64,000 nucleotides of DNA from Candidatus Faecalibacterium gallistercoris (GCA_019116585.1 DXBJ01000005.1:1-64000), one strand, 5' to 3'. Shown: positions 28,785 through 40,359, counted from the stretch's first letter. Made by a program: numbers and translations. Notes: generated from the sequence alone by a model not told the origin.

Positions 28785-30513
28785 CGGCGCCGCCTCCTTT
28801 CATCTGGGAATGATAGATCTCCTGGTAGATGGGGTCGGAGGCCAGCAGCTGGCTGTGGGTGCCCACCGCGTGGATGCGCCCGTCCTCCAGCACCACGATC
28901 TTGTCGGTGTTCATCACCGAGGTGACCCGCTGGGCGATGATGATCTTGGTGACCCCGGTCAGGGCGGCCAGGGCCTTGCGGATCCTGGCCTCGGTGGCGG
29001 TGTCCACCGCGCTGACCGAGTCGTCAAAGATCAGGACCCGGGGCTTTTTCAGCAGGGTGCGGGCGATGCACAGCCGCTGCTTCTGCCCGCCCGACACGTT
29101 GACGCCCCCCTGGCCCAGGTCGGCGTCCAGGCCGCCGGGCATCCGCTGCAAAAATTCGTCGGCGCAGGCCGCCCGGCAGGCGGCCCACAGCTCCTCGTCG
29201 CTGGCGCCGGGGTTGCCCCAGAGCAGATTTTCCCGCACGGTGCCCGAAAACAGGACGTTCTTTTGCAGCACAATGCCCACCGCGTCCCGCAGGGCGGTCA
29301 GGTCGTACTCCCGCACGTCCCGGCCCCCCACCAGCACCCGGCCCTCGGTGGCGTCGTACAGCCGGGGGATCAGCTGGACCAGGGTGGACTTGGCCGACCC
29401 GGTGCCCCCCAGGATGCCCACCGTCTCGCCCGGCTGGATGACAAGGTCAATGCCGGCCAGGGCGTATTCGGCGGCGTCGGGGTGGTATTTGAAGGAGACG
29501 TGCTCAAAGGCCACGCCTCCGTCGGGGATCTCGGTGACGGGGTGGGCGGGGTTTGCCAGCTCCACCTGCTCGTCCAGCACCGCGGCGATGCGGTGGGCGC
29601 TGGCCAGCGAGCGGGTCATCAGCAGGAACACGTTGGAGATCATCATCAGCGAGTTCATCACCTGCAGCACATAGCTCAAAAAGCTGGTCAGGCGGCCCAC
29701 CGTCAGGCTGCCCTGCAGGATCATGTTGCCCCCGAACCAGAGGATGGACACCATGGCGGCGTACATGGTCAGCTGGAAAGCCGGCAGGTTGAGCACCGCC
29801 GTGCGGAAGGTGGTCATGCTGACGTCCATCAGCTCGGTGTTGACGGCCTGGAACTTCTCCTCCTCGTACTCACCCCGGACAAAGGCCTTGACCGCCCGGA
29901 TGGCGGTCAGGCACTCCTGCACCACCGTGTTCAGGTGGTCCATGGCCTGCTGCAGGCGGGCGTACAGGGGGGCGATCCGACGCACGATGAAAAACAGGAT
30001 GACGCCCAGCACCGGCGCGCAGACAAAAAAGACCGCCGCCAGGCTGGGGCTCATATAAAAGGAGAGGGCCACCCCCAGCACCAGCATGGCGGGGCCCCGC
30101 ACCATGGGCCGGAACCCGCCGTTGATGGCGTTCTGCACCACGGTGACGTCGGTGGTCATCCGGGTGATGAGGGAGGATGTCTCAAAGTGGTCCAGGTTGC
30201 CGAAGGCGTAGGCCTGCACCTTGGCGTATTCGGCCTGGCGGATGCGTGCGCCGAAGCCATAGGAGGCCCGGGCGGCGTACCGGGCGTACAGCAGCCCGGT
30301 GATCAGGGCCAGCACCGCGCAGACGGCCATTTCCACGCCGGTCCACCCGATCTCCCGCACGTCCCCGTGGGCCACCCCCTGGTCGATGATGTCGCTCATC
30401 AGGATGGGGATCACCATTTCAAAGGCGCTTTCCACCACCACCAGCAGCATCCCCAGGGCCATGTCCCGCCGGTAGGGCCCCATATAGCCGAAGAGGCGTT
30501 TCAAATCGTTCAT
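28759..30513 (-). CDS. ABC exporter half-transporter, partner subunit with non-consensus Walker B (Asp)
   Basis: Walker A 'GGTGSAKST', signature 'VSGGQKQR', Walker B 'VLIFDDSVSAVDT'; overlaps the downstream partner. Confidence 0.93.
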   Translation of the reverse strand: MNDLKRLFGYMGPYRRDMALGMLLVVVESAFEMVIPILMSDIIDQGVAHGDVREIGWTGVEMAVCAVLALITGLLYARYAARASYGFGARIRQAEYAKVQAYAFGNLDHFETSSLITRMTTDVTVVQNAINGGFRPMVRGPAMLVLGVALSFYMSPSLAAVFFVCAPVLGVILFFIVRRIAPLYARLQQAMDHLNTVVQECLTAIRAVKAFVRGEYEEEKFQAVNTELMDVSMTTFRTAVLNLPAFQLTMYAAMVSILWFGGNMILQGSLTVGRLTSFLSYVLQVMNSLMMISNVFLLMTRSLASAHRIAAVLDEQVELANPAHPVTEIPDGGVAFEHVSFKYHPDAAEYALAGIDLVIQPGETVGILGGTGSAKSTLVQLIPRLYDATEGRVLVGGRDVREYDLTALRDAVGIVLQKNVLFSGTVRENLLWGNPGASDEELWAACRAACADEFLQRMPGGLDADLGQGGVNVSGGQKQRLCIARTLLKKPRVLIFDDSVSAVDTATEARIRKALAALTGVTKIIIAQRVTSVMNTDKIVVLEDGRIHAVGTHSQLLASDPIYQEIYHSQMKGGGADGSTADHR

Positions 30514-30584
30514 GCAATTTCTCCTCAAAAAGGTGTTTTCGCCTGTTATAACACGGCGAAAAGGGAAAGTCAAGCGGAGGGCCC

Positions 30585-31175
30585 TCACTCCCGCAGGTCG
30601 GCGTTCCAGTCGTAAATGACGCCGGTGGCGGCGTCCATCTCAAACTCGTACTTCATGCCGCCGCCGCAGGCTTCTCCCTCGTAGCGGAGGCGGCCGTCGC
30701 TGTGCTCCTCCCGCAGGGCGATGTCCCCGGCCTCGACGCCGGGGGCTTTGCTTTGCAGGATGGCTTTGGCCTCGTCGGCGGTGACGGGGCTGCCGCCCAG
30801 GCGGTCCAGCCATTCGTCGTCCACCTCGTAGTCGGCCCCGACGATCCGCCCGCCGGAGAGGGCCACCTCAAAGTCGTAGTCGCCGTATTCGGTCTCGAAC
30901 TCGATGTCCCAGAGGGGGATGCCGTTGTCGCCGTCTCGCTCCACCTTGACGTTATAGGCGTCCGCCTCGGGGACCGAGGCGTTGGCCAGGGCGATGGCCA
31001 GGGCCTCGTCCCTCGAGATCTCGCCGGAGGGCGGGGCCTCCTGGCCGTTTTGAGCAGAGGGGGCCGGCGGGGCGGCGGGCGCGGGGGCCCGGGCCGTCCG
31101 GCCGGGGGAAGCGCAGGCGGTCAGGGCGCAGGCCGCCAAAACGGCGGCTGCAAGGGCGGCGGTCAGGTTTTTCAT
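30585..31175 (-). CDS. PepSY-domain lipoprotein
   Basis: Lipobox 'AAVLAACALTACASP'; two PepSY-like repeats 'ISRDEALAIALANASV...' and 'VTADEAKAILQSKAPG...'. Confidence 0.82.
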   Translation of the reverse strand: MKNLTAALAAAVLAACALTACASPGRTARAPAPAAPPAPSAQNGQEAPPSGEISRDEALAIALANASVPEADAYNVKVERDGDNGIPLWDIEFETEYGDYDFEVALSGGRIVGADYEVDDEWLDRLGGSPVTADEAKAILQSKAPGVEAGDIALREEHSDGRLRYEGEACGGGMKYEFEMDAATGVIYDWNADLRE

Positions 31176-31326
31176 GGCAGGGCCTCCTTTCTGGCTGCTG
31201 CTTTTATTGTAACAGAAGGGCGCGCCGTGCGCCATCGGTATTTTTGCCGGGGGCGGGGCCGCTTTTTTCTTGCATTTTTCGCACCGGGATGCTACAATGA
31301 GAAACCGGATGAAAGGGGGTTTTTCG

Positions 31327-32295
31327 ATGCGATACGCACTGTTCAATCAGCCGGCCGTCACCATTTACGACCAGCCCCAGACGGTGGGGCGGGACCAGGA
31401 GGGCCGGCGGTTTTTCCCCATCGGGGACCAGGGCCTGTACGGCCAGAGCTGCCAGGTGCTGGCAGAGGACTCAGACGAGCTGCTGGTGCCGGTGCGCACC
31501 TTTTACGGCTATCCCGGCTATGTCCGCCGGTTTGAGCTGAACGTGGTCACAGAGAAAGAGCTGCGGGCCTACCTGGCCGCGCCCGCGGTGATGGCGGCCC
31601 GCTCCGCCGACCTGCTGGACAGCCCCCGTGTGGACGGGCTGTTCCTGCAGACGGTGGGCCGGGGGGCGCGGCTGCGGCTGGCGTCCCTGCCCGACGGGGA
31701 AGAAACGCCCGCCGGCTGGACCAGGGTGCTGCAGGTGAACGGCCAGCCGGCCTGGGTGTGGGAACAGTCCCTGGAGCCGCTGTGCTGGGAGGAGGACGCC
31801 GTCTTTGCCCAGCGGGAGGGCCTGCCCTTTGACGACGCCCTGGCCCAGGCCCTGGGGACCGAGCCCGGGCGGCTGGTGCGCCGCGCCCTGGACCGCTGGC
31901 ACGGGGGCAGCGAGGAAGCCTTCCGCCGGGCCGTGTGCGAGACGGCCCGCAAATACCTGGGGGTGCAGTACCGCTGGGGCGGCAAAGCCTGGGACGGGGT
32001 GGACTGTTCGGGCCTGGTCAGCGATGTGTATATGCAGAACGGCGTGCTGATCTACCGCAACGCCCGGATCGAGCCGGGCTGGCCCATGCGCGCCGTCCCC
32101 CGCAGCCAGGCAAAGCCGGGGGACGCCCTTTATTTCCCGGGGCACGTTGCCCTGTATCTGGGGCAGGGGATGTACATCCACGCCACCGGGGCGGCGGCCA
32201 GCGGCGGCGTGGTGCTGAACAGCCTGGACCCGGCCAGCGCCTTCTACCGGGCGGACCTGGACCAGAAGCTCACCGCCGTGGGCACCATTTTTTGA
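31327..32295 (+). CDS. NlpC/P60-family peptidase, no signal peptide
   Basis: 'YLGVQYRWGGKAWDGVDCSGLVSDVY', 'ALYFPGHVALYLGQGMYIHAT'. Confidence 0.9.
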   Translation: MRYALFNQPAVTIYDQPQTVGRDQEGRRFFPIGDQGLYGQSCQVLAEDSDELLVPVRTFYGYPGYVRRFELNVVTEKELRAYLAAPAVMAARSADLLDSPRVDGLFLQTVGRGARLRLASLPDGEETPAGWTRVLQVNGQPAWVWEQSLEPLCWEEDAVFAQREGLPFDDALAQALGTEPGRLVRRALDRWHGGSEEAFRRAVCETARKYLGVQYRWGGKAWDGVDCSGLVSDVYMQNGVLIYRNARIEPGWPMRAVPRSQAKPGDALYFPGHVALYLGQGMYIHATGAAASGGVVLNSLDPASAFYRADLDQKLTAVGTIF

Positions 32296-32312
32296 GCGAG
32301 GAGGCGCGCCCT

Positions 32313-33302
32313 GTGAAAGTATTTGACCTGCACTGCGACACCCTCAGCGAGATGCGCCGCGCCGAACAGGCCGGCCGGCCCCTCAGCTTTGCCCGCAGCG
32401 GCCTGCACATCGACCTGGAAAAGCTGGAGGCGGGGGACTATATGCTGCAATGCTTTGCGGCGTTCGTCGATCTGGGCTCGGGGGAGGACCCCCTGGTCAC
32501 CGCCCTGGAGGAGATCGACCTGTTCAAGCGGCTGATGGCCGCCAGCCCCGACCGGATCGCGCCGGTGTACGCCGCCGGCGACATCGCCCGGAACGCCGCC
32601 GCCGGCCGGATCAGCGCCATGCTGACGGTGGAGGAAGGGGGCTGCTGCAAAGGCAGCCTGGGGGTGCTGCGCCGGCTGTACGAGCTGGGGGTCCGGATGA
32701 TGACCCTGACCTGGAACTACGACAACGAGCTGGCCGCCTCCAACGTGAAGGAGAAGGCACCCTTCGTCTGGCCCTGCCCGCCCGATGCGGACCACGGCCT
32801 GACCGAAACGGGCCTGGCCTTTTTGGCCGAGATGGAGCGGCTGCACATGATCGTGGATGTGAGCCACCTGTCCGACCGGGGGTTCTGGGACGTGGCAGAG
32901 CACAGCACCCGGCCCTTTGCGGCCAGCCACTCCAACTGCCGGGCGCTGGCCCCCCACTGCCGCAACCTGACCGACGAGATGATCCGGGCCATGGCGGAGC
33001 GGGGCTGCATCGCGGGGCTGAACTACTGCACCGCCTTCCTGGACGACCAGCCCGACCCGGCGGCCTGCCGCAGCACGGCGGCCCTGATCGCCCGGCATGC
33101 GGCCCACTTCAAGCAGGTGGGCGGCGCCGGCATGATCGCCCTGGGCAGCGATTTTGACGGCATCAGCGGCCCGCTGGAGCTGGACAGCTGCGCCCGGGTG
33201 CCCCTGCTGGCCGACGCCCTGCGCAAGGCCGGCTTTACCGAGGACGAGTTGGAAGGCGTCTTTTGGCGCAACGCGAGGCGATTCTTTGAGGAGAACTTGT
33301 GA
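32313..33302 (+). CDS. Membrane dipeptidase-type (M19) dipeptidase
   Basis: 'VFDLHCDTLSEM', 'MLTVEEGGCCKGSLGVLRRLYELGVRMMTLTWNYDNELA', 'IVDVSHLSDRGFWDVAE', 'IALGSDFDGI'. GTG start. Confidence 0.9.
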   Translation: MKVFDLHCDTLSEMRRAEQAGRPLSFARSGLHIDLEKLEAGDYMLQCFAAFVDLGSGEDPLVTALEEIDLFKRLMAASPDRIAPVYAAGDIARNAAAGRISAMLTVEEGGCCKGSLGVLRRLYELGVRMMTLTWNYDNELAASNVKEKAPFVWPCPPDADHGLTETGLAFLAEMERLHMIVDVSHLSDRGFWDVAEHSTRPFAASHSNCRALAPHCRNLTDEMIRAMAERGCIAGLNYCTAFLDDQPDPAACRSTAALIARHAAHFKQVGGAGMIALGSDFDGISGPLELDSCARVPLLADALRKAGFTEDELEGVFWRNARRFFEENL

Positions 33303-33346
33303 GCCGCCGCCGCTGCGGCGGAAGGGCGGACCCGGAAAGGAACTTT

Positions 33347-34210
33347 ATGGACAAACATATGACGCTGGAAAAGCGGATCGCGGCGGAGCTGTATTCGTAC
33401 CACGGGCAGATGAGCGTGTTTGTGGACGACCTGCAGGGCCGCACGGTGGAGATCGGGGCGGACGAGACCTTCGAGACCGCCTCCACCATCAAGGCCTATA
33501 TTCTGGCGGCCCTTTACCTGCAGGCCGGCCGGGGCAAAGCCAGCCTGGACCAGACCATCACCTACCGCCCCGAGCACTTTGTGGACGGCTCGGGGATGCT
33601 GCGGGCCCTGGGCGTGGGCGCGGCCCTGAAGGTGCGGGACGCCGCCACCATGATGATCATCTGCTCGGACAACATCGCCACCAACATGGTCATCGACTAT
33701 TTGGGGCTGGAGACCATCAATGCGTGTATCCGGGAGCTGGGCTTTGCCCACACTGTTCTGCACAACCCTCTCCACTTTGACCGCTACGACAGGCTGGGCA
33801 CCACCACCCCGCGGGACTATGCCGCCCTGTTTGCCCGGCTGGCCCGGGGGGAGCTGGTCAGCCCCGGGGCCAGCGCCGAAATGCTGTCCATCTTCCGCTC
33901 CCAGCACTACAACGCCATGCTGACAGCCGGCTTCCCGCCCTACTATCTGGACTGCGAGGAGACCGGCGACCCCGAGCTGATCTGGGTGGCCAGCAAGAGC
34001 GGCAGCATGGACGCCTGCCGCAACGACGGCGGCATCGTCCACACCCCCTACGGGGAGTATGTGATCGTCCTGATGAATAAAAACTTTGACGACATCATTG
34101 AATACAACGCCCACCCGGCCATGGTCTACGGGGCCAGGGTCAGCCGGATGATCCTGGACCAGATCCTGGCCTGCGAGGGGCGTTTGTGGCTGACCGGCGC
34201 AGAGGACTGA
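33347..34210 (+). CDS. Serine hydrolase of class A beta-lactamase fold, no signal peptide
   Basis: 'ETASTIKAY' (SxxK), 'CSDNIATNMVI' (SDN), 'ASKSGSMD' (KSG). Confidence 0.87.
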   Translation: MDKHMTLEKRIAAELYSYHGQMSVFVDDLQGRTVEIGADETFETASTIKAYILAALYLQAGRGKASLDQTITYRPEHFVDGSGMLRALGVGAALKVRDAATMMIICSDNIATNMVIDYLGLETINACIRELGFAHTVLHNPLHFDRYDRLGTTTPRDYAALFARLARGELVSPGASAEMLSIFRSQHYNAMLTAGFPPYYLDCEETGDPELIWVASKSGSMDACRNDGGIVHTPYGEYVIVLMNKNFDDIIEYNAHPAMVYGARVSRMILDQILACEGRLWLTGAED

Positions 34211-34235
34211 CCGGCGGCCTGGAGGGGAGGAACGT

Positions 34236-35009
34236 ATGGAACCTGTTGCGATCAGCGGGCCGATGATGCTCTTTTTGATCTGCATGACCGGCTTTGCAGG
34301 GGTGGTGGACTCGGCGGCGGGGGGCGGCGGGCTGATCAGCCTGCCGGCCTATCTGTTTGCGGGGCTGCCGGCCCACTACACCTATGGCACCAACAAATTC
34401 AGCGCCGCCTGCGGCACCACCTTTGCCACCGCCCGCTTTCTGAAAAGCGGCGCGCTGGACCTGAAGGTGGGCCTGCTGGCTGCGGCGGGCAGCTTTGCGG
34501 GCAGCGCGGCGGGCTCGCACCTGGCGGTGCTGCTCAGCGACGGCACGCTGCGCCTGATGATGCTGTGCATCCTGCCGGTGGCGGCCGTCATCATCCTCAC
34601 CCGCTGGCAGACTCCCGACCGGGACGAGGGCGCCCAGCCGCTGACCGGCGCCCGCGCCCTGCTGGCGGCGGCCATCGGGGCGGGCATCGGCTGCTACGAC
34701 GGCCTGTTTGGGCCGGGCACCGGCACCTTTGCCATCATCGCCTTCAGCACCCTGATGGGGTACGATATGCGGAGGGCCAGCGGCAACGCCAAGCTGCTCA
34801 ACCTGGCCAGCAACTACGCCAGCCTGGCCACCTATCTGGCGTCGGGGCTGGTGGTGTTCCACATCGCCATCCCCTGCGCCATCAGCGGCATCGCGGGCAA
34901 CCTGATCGGCTCCCGCCTGGCCCTCAAGGGGGGCGCAAAGGTCATCCGGCCCATGATGCTGGTGGTGCTGGTGCTGCTGCTGGGCCAGCTGACCACGGAG
35001 GTGCTATGA
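34236..35009 (+). CDS. TSUP family (TauE/SafE) transporter
   Basis: 'GFAGVVDSAAGGGGLISLPAYLFAGLPAHYTYGTNKFSAACGTTFATARF', repeated in the second half. Confidence 0.9.
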   Translation: MEPVAISGPMMLFLICMTGFAGVVDSAAGGGGLISLPAYLFAGLPAHYTYGTNKFSAACGTTFATARFLKSGALDLKVGLLAAAGSFAGSAAGSHLAVLLSDGTLRLMMLCILPVAAVIILTRWQTPDRDEGAQPLTGARALLAAAIGAGIGCYDGLFGPGTGTFAIIAFSTLMGYDMRRASGNAKLLNLASNYASLATYLASGLVVFHIAIPCAISGIAGNLIGSRLALKGGAKVIRPMMLVVLVLLLGQLTTEVL

Positions 35010-35509
35010 CAGACTACGAGCTGATGGGCGCGGCCCTGGCCGAGGCCGAAAAGGCCGCCGCCCTGGGGGAAGTGCCGGTGGGGGCGGTGGTGGCCCGGCG
35101 GGGCGAGATCGTGGCGGCGGCCCACAACACCCGCGAGACCGAAAAAAACGCCGTCCACCACGCCGAGCTGCTGGCCATCGACCGGGCCTGCCAGGCCCTG
35201 GGGGGCTGGCGGCTGTGGGAGTGCGAGCTCTTTGTCACCCTGGAGCCCTGCCCCATGTGCGCCGGGGCCATCATCAACAGCCGGCTGCGGCGGGTGGTGT
35301 ACGGTGCGGCCGACCCCAAGGCAGGCTGCTGCGGGTCGGTGACCGACCTGTTTGCCCTGCCGTTCAACCACCGCCCCGCCGTGGAGCGGGGCCTGCGGGC
35401 CGCGGAAGCCTCGGCGCTGCTGGAGGCTTTTTTCGTCCGGCTGCGGGCCGAGCGGGGCAAACGCCCGAAATGGCGCAAGCCTTCCGCGCCCTCCGGCGGG
35501 GACCTGTGA
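35006..35509 (+). CDS. tadA: tRNA-specific adenosine deaminase
   Basis: 'VHHAELLAID' (HAE) and 'TLEPCPMCAGAIINSRLRRVVYGAADPKAGCCGS' (PCxxC). Confidence 0.93.
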   Translation: MTDYELMGAALAEAEKAAALGEVPVGAVVARRGEIVAAAHNTRETEKNAVHHAELLAIDRACQALGGWRLWECELFVTLEPCPMCAGAIINSRLRRVVYGAADPKAGCCGSVTDLFALPFNHRPAVERGLRAAEASALLEAFFVRLRAERGKRPKWRKPSAPSGGDL

Positions 35510-35702
35510 GAGAGGGGAGAAAATTTTCGTCCCCCTCTTTTCTTTTTCGCACAAAAGGTGTATAATATACACTGGTATCTTGCCGAAAGCACCCGCTTTT
35601 TTGTCCGAAAATGCCGCAGGGCCGGCGATTCCGGCAGGGAAAGTACAGGCGGCGGGACGGCGGGCGGCAAGGCATCCAAATGTCATTCAGGAGTAACAGC
35701 CC

Positions 35703-36701
35703 ATGCATGAAGAGGATTTTGAGCTGACCTTTGATCTGGAACCGCTCGAACCGGCCCCGCAGCCCAAGGCTGCTGCGCCGGCCGTCCCCGTGCCCCGGGC
35801 CGCCGCGTCCCAGCCCCGCCCCCCGGCGGAGCCCCCGACGCCCGCCCCGGCAAAAACGGCTGCACAGCCCCATCCGGTCCCGCCGGCCCGTCCGGCGGCC
35901 CAGGAGGCTGCGCGGCCTGCTGTGTCTGTCCGGGAGACGGAGAAGCCCCGCCCCGCCCCTGCCGCCCACACGGCGGCGCCGGCCCGGGGGGTGCTGATCT
36001 CCGGCGGGGACCGGGGCATCGGCGCGGCTGCGGCCCGCGCCTTCTACGAGGCGGGGTACCGCGTGGCGGTGCTCTACCACACCAACGCCCAGGCTGCGGC
36101 CGCGCTGGAGGCCAGCCTGCCCGGCTGCATCGCCCTGCAGTGCGACGTGGCCAGCCGCGCGGCCTGCGAGTCCGCCTTCACGGCGGCCGAGATCATGCTG
36201 GGCCATGTGGACGTGCTGGTCTGCAACGCCGGCATCGCACAGCAAAAGCTGTTCACCGACATCACCCCCGCCGAATGGCAGCATATGCTGGACGTCAACC
36301 TGACCGGCGCGTTCCACCTGTGCCAGCTGGCCCTGCCCGGGATGATCCGCCGCAAATGGGGGCGCATCCTGACGGTGAGCAGCATGTGGGGCCAGACCGG
36401 CGGCAGCTGCGAGGTCCACTATTCGGCGGCCAAGGCCGGCCTCATCGGCCTGACCAAGGCCCTGGCCCGGGAGGAAGGCCCCAGCGGCATCACCGTCAAC
36501 TGTGTGGCCCCCGGCGTCATCGACACCGACATGATGGCGGCCTTTACCCCCGGAGACAAGGCCGCCCTGGCCGAGGAGACCCCCGTGGGCCGGCTGGGCA
36601 ATGCCCAGGAAGTGGCCCGGGCCCTGCTGTTCCTGGCAGGGGAGGAGGCCGGCTACATCACAGGGCAGGTGTTTGGGGTGAACGGCGGGCTGGTGATTTG
36701 A
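35703..36701 (+). CDS. SDR-family oxidoreductase (FabG-like) with ~95-aa Pro/Ala-rich N-terminal extension
   Basis: '[24 protein letters not shown]', '[11 protein letters not shown]', '[18 protein letters not shown]'; extension precedes the Rossmann start. Confidence 0.88.
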   Translation: MHEEDFELTFDLEPLEPAPQPKAAAPAVPVPRAAASQPRPPAEPPTPAPAKTAAQPHPVPPARPAAQEAARPAVSVRETEKPRPAPAAHTAAPARGVLISGGDRGIGAAAARAFYEAGYRVAVLYHTNAQAAAALEASLPGCIALQCDVASRAACESAFTAAEIMLGHVDVLVCNAGIAQQKLFTDITPAEWQHMLDVNLTGAFHLCQLALPGMIRRKWGRILTVSSMWGQTGGSCEVHYSAAKAGLIGLTKALAREEGPSGITVNCVAPGVIDTDMMAAFTPGDKAALAEETPVGRLGNAQEVARALLFLAGEEAGYITGQVFGVNGGLVI

Positions 36702-36747
36702 GCAGCCGCAGGCTGCCTGGCCTTTTGAGCGAAAAGGAGAGTATACG

Positions 36748-38139
<1,392 letters not shown>

Positions 38140-38224
38140 TCCGGCCCGGGCGCATCTTGCATAACGGCCCGAAATATGGTATACTACTGCATGGCGTGTC
38201 CTGTCCGGCGCGCCATGCCTTCGA

Positions 38225-38295
38225 TGCGCCATCGCCAAGCGGTAAGGCAGAGGACTTTGACTCCTCCATCGCAGGTTCGACTCCTGCTGGCGCAA
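38225..38295 (+). tRNA. tRNA-Gln (anticodon TTG), CCA not encoded
   Basis: TGCGCCATCGCCAAGCGGTAAGGCAGAGGACTTTGACTCCTCCATCGCAGGTTCGACTCCTGCTGGCGCAA; acceptor TGCGCCA/TGGCGCA; loop CTTTGAC. Confidence 0.92.
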
Positions 38296-38304
38296 CTTGA
38301 TAAG

Positions 38305-38352
38305 ACCCCGCATGGATGCCTGGAACACCAGGTGTCCATGCGGGGTTTCTTC
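38305..38352 (+). terminator. tRNA-Gln terminator
   Basis: ACCCCGCATGGA-tgCCTGGaacaCCAGGtg-TCCATGCGGGGTTTCTT. Confidence 0.8.
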
Positions 38353-38376
38353 GTTTCCGGCTTCCGGCGCATAAAG

Positions 38377-38410
38377 AAAAGGGCCTTCCCTTTTGGGGGA
38401 AAGCCCTTTT
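38377..38410 (-). terminator. Terminator of the second ABC exporter operon
   Basis: Minus strand AAAAGGGCTTTCCC...GGGAAGGCCCTTTTCTTT. Confidence 0.7.
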
Positions 38411-38436
38411 GGTTTGCCGTGGAAACTGGCTGCGGA

Positions 38437-40359
38437 TCAGTCCAGCTCCAGCGCGCCGGTGTACAGCTGGTAGTAGGTGCCGTGCTGGGCGATCAGCTGG
38501 TCGTGGGTGCCGCGCTCGATGATGCGGCCGTGGTCCAGGACCATGATGGCGTCGGCGTTCTGGACGGTGGACAGCCGGTGGGCGATGACAAAGGTGGTGC
38601 GCCCGGTCATCAGGGCGTCCATGCCCCGCTGGACGATGGCCTCGGTGTGGGTGTCGATGGAGCTGGTGGCTTCGTCCATGATCATGACCGGGGGATCGGC
38701 CACCGCCGCCCGGGCAATGGCCAGCAGCTGGCGCTGGCCCTGGGACAGGTTGGCGCCGTTGCCGGTCAGCATGGTGTTGTAGCCGTCGGGCAGCCGGCGG
38801 ATGAAGTCGTCCGCGCCGGCCAGCCGGGCCGCAGCGATGCACTCCTCGTCGTGGGCCTCCAGGTTGCCGTAGCGGATGTTCTCCATCACGGTGCCGGTGA
38901 ACAGGTTGGTGTCCTGCAGCACGATGCCCAGCGAGTGGCGCAGGTCGGCCTTTTTGATCTTGCGGATGTTGATGCCGTCGTAGCGGATCTTGCCGTCCTG
39001 GATGTCGTAGAAGCGGTTGATGAGGTTGGTGATGGTGGTCTTGCCCGCGCCGGTGGAGCCTACGAAGGCCACCTTCTGGCCGGGCTTGGCGTACAGCGAA
39101 ATATCGTGCAGCACCGTCTTTTCGGGGGTGTAGCCGAAGTCCACGTCGTAGAAGCGGACGTCGCCCCGCAGGCGGGTGTAGGTGATGGTGCCGTCGTGGT
39201 GGGGGTGCTTCCAGGCCCAGACGTTGGTCCGCTCGGGGTATTCCTCGAGGGTGCCGTCGGCGTTCTCCCGGGCGTTGACCAGGGTGACGTAGCTGTCGTC
39301 GGTCTCGGGCTCTTCATCCAGCAGGGCGAAGATGCGGTGGGCGCCCGCCAGGCCCATGACCACCATGTTGACCTGGTTGGACACCTGGCCGATGGCGCCG
39401 GCAAACTGCTTGGTCATGTTCAGGAAGGGCACCACGATGCTGATGTTCAGGGCCATGCCCGACAGGCTCAGGTTGGGCGCGCCGTTCAGCAGCAGAGCGC
39501 CGCCCACCAGGGCCACCACCACGTAGGTCACGTTGCCCATGTTGCCCAGCAGGGGCATCAGGATGTTGGCGTAGCGGTTGGCCTTTTCGCTGTTTTCAAA
39601 CAGCTCGTCGTTGACCTTGTCAAAGTCAGCCTTGGCGCCCTCCTCGTGGCAGAACACCTTGATGACCTTCTGGCCGCTCATCATCTCTTCCATAAAGCCT
39701 TCGGTCTTGGCGATGGTGATCTGCTGCTGGAGGAAGTATTTGGACGAGTGGCCGCTGACGTAACGGGCGGTGAAGAACATCACCACCACGCCGCACAGCA
39801 CCACCAGGGCCAGCCAGATGCTGTAGTAGATCATGATGCAGAACACGCTCAGCAGGGTGATGGCCGAGATCATCAGCTGGGGCAGGCTCTGGCTGATGAG
39901 CTGGCGCAGGGTGTCGATATCGTTGGTGTAAAAGCTCATGATATCGCCGTGGCTGTGGGTATCGAAGTAGCGGATGGGCAGGTCCTGCATGTGGTCGAAC
40001 ATCTTCTCGCGCAGCTTGGCCAGGGTGCCCTGGGTGATGATGGCCATCAGCTGGTTGAAGGCCGCGCCGGCCGCCAGGCTGATGACATACAGGGTGATCA
40101 GGATGGTCACCAGCCGGAAGATGGTGCCGGATGCGGCGGCCCAGTCGCCGGTCTTATAGGTGGACTCCACCACGGCGATGGCGTTCTGCATGAAAACAGA
40201 GGGCATCGAGCTGACGATGGCGTTGACCAGGATGCAGCCGATGGTCACCGGCAGCAGGACCGGGTAAAAGGAAAATACGGTGCGGATCAGACGGGGCATG
40301 ACCCCCTTGGGGGCCCGCTTGCCCCGCTCGGTGGTTGCATTATTCGGCATCCTTGTCAC
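38437..40359 (-). CDS. ABC exporter half-transporter, subunit with consensus Walker B Glu
   Basis: 'GSTGAGKTT', 'NLSQGQRQLLAIARA', 'VMIMDEATSSIDT'. Confidence 0.93.
   Translation of the reverse strand: MTRMPNNATTERGKRAPKGVMPRLIRTVFSFYPVLLPVTIGCILVNAIVSSMPSVFMQNAIAVVESTYKTGDWAAASGTIFRLVTILITLYVISLAAGAAFNQLMAIITQGTLAKLREKMFDHMQDLPIRYFDTHSHGDIMSFYTNDIDTLRQLISQSLPQLMISAITLLSVFCIMIYYSIWLALVVLCGVVVMFFTARYVSGHSSKYFLQQQITIAKTEGFMEEMMSGQKVIKVFCHEEGAKADFDKVNDELFENSEKANRYANILMPLLGNMGNVTYVVVALVGGALLLNGAPNLSLSGMALNISIVVPFLNMTKQFAGAIGQVSNQVNMVVMGLAGAHRIFALLDEEPETDDSYVTLVNARENADGTLEEYPERTNVWAWKHPHHDGTITYTRLRGDVRFYDVDFGYTPEKTVLHDISLYAKPGQKVAFVGSTGAGKTTITNLINRFYDIQDGKIRYDGINIRKIKKADLRHSLGIVLQDTNLFTGTVMENIRYGNLEAHDEECIAAARLAGADDFIRRLPDGYNTMLTGNGANLSQGQRQLLAIARAAVADPPVMIMDEATSSIDTHTEAIVQRGMDALMTGRTTFVIAHRLSTVQNADAIMVLDHGRIIERGTHDQLIAQHGTYYQLYTGALELD

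Noticed and set aside
26937-30615. Long plus-strand ORFs opposite the first ABC exporter pair
   Set aside because: Antisense to clear ABC transporter genes; His/Gly/Gln-rich noise.
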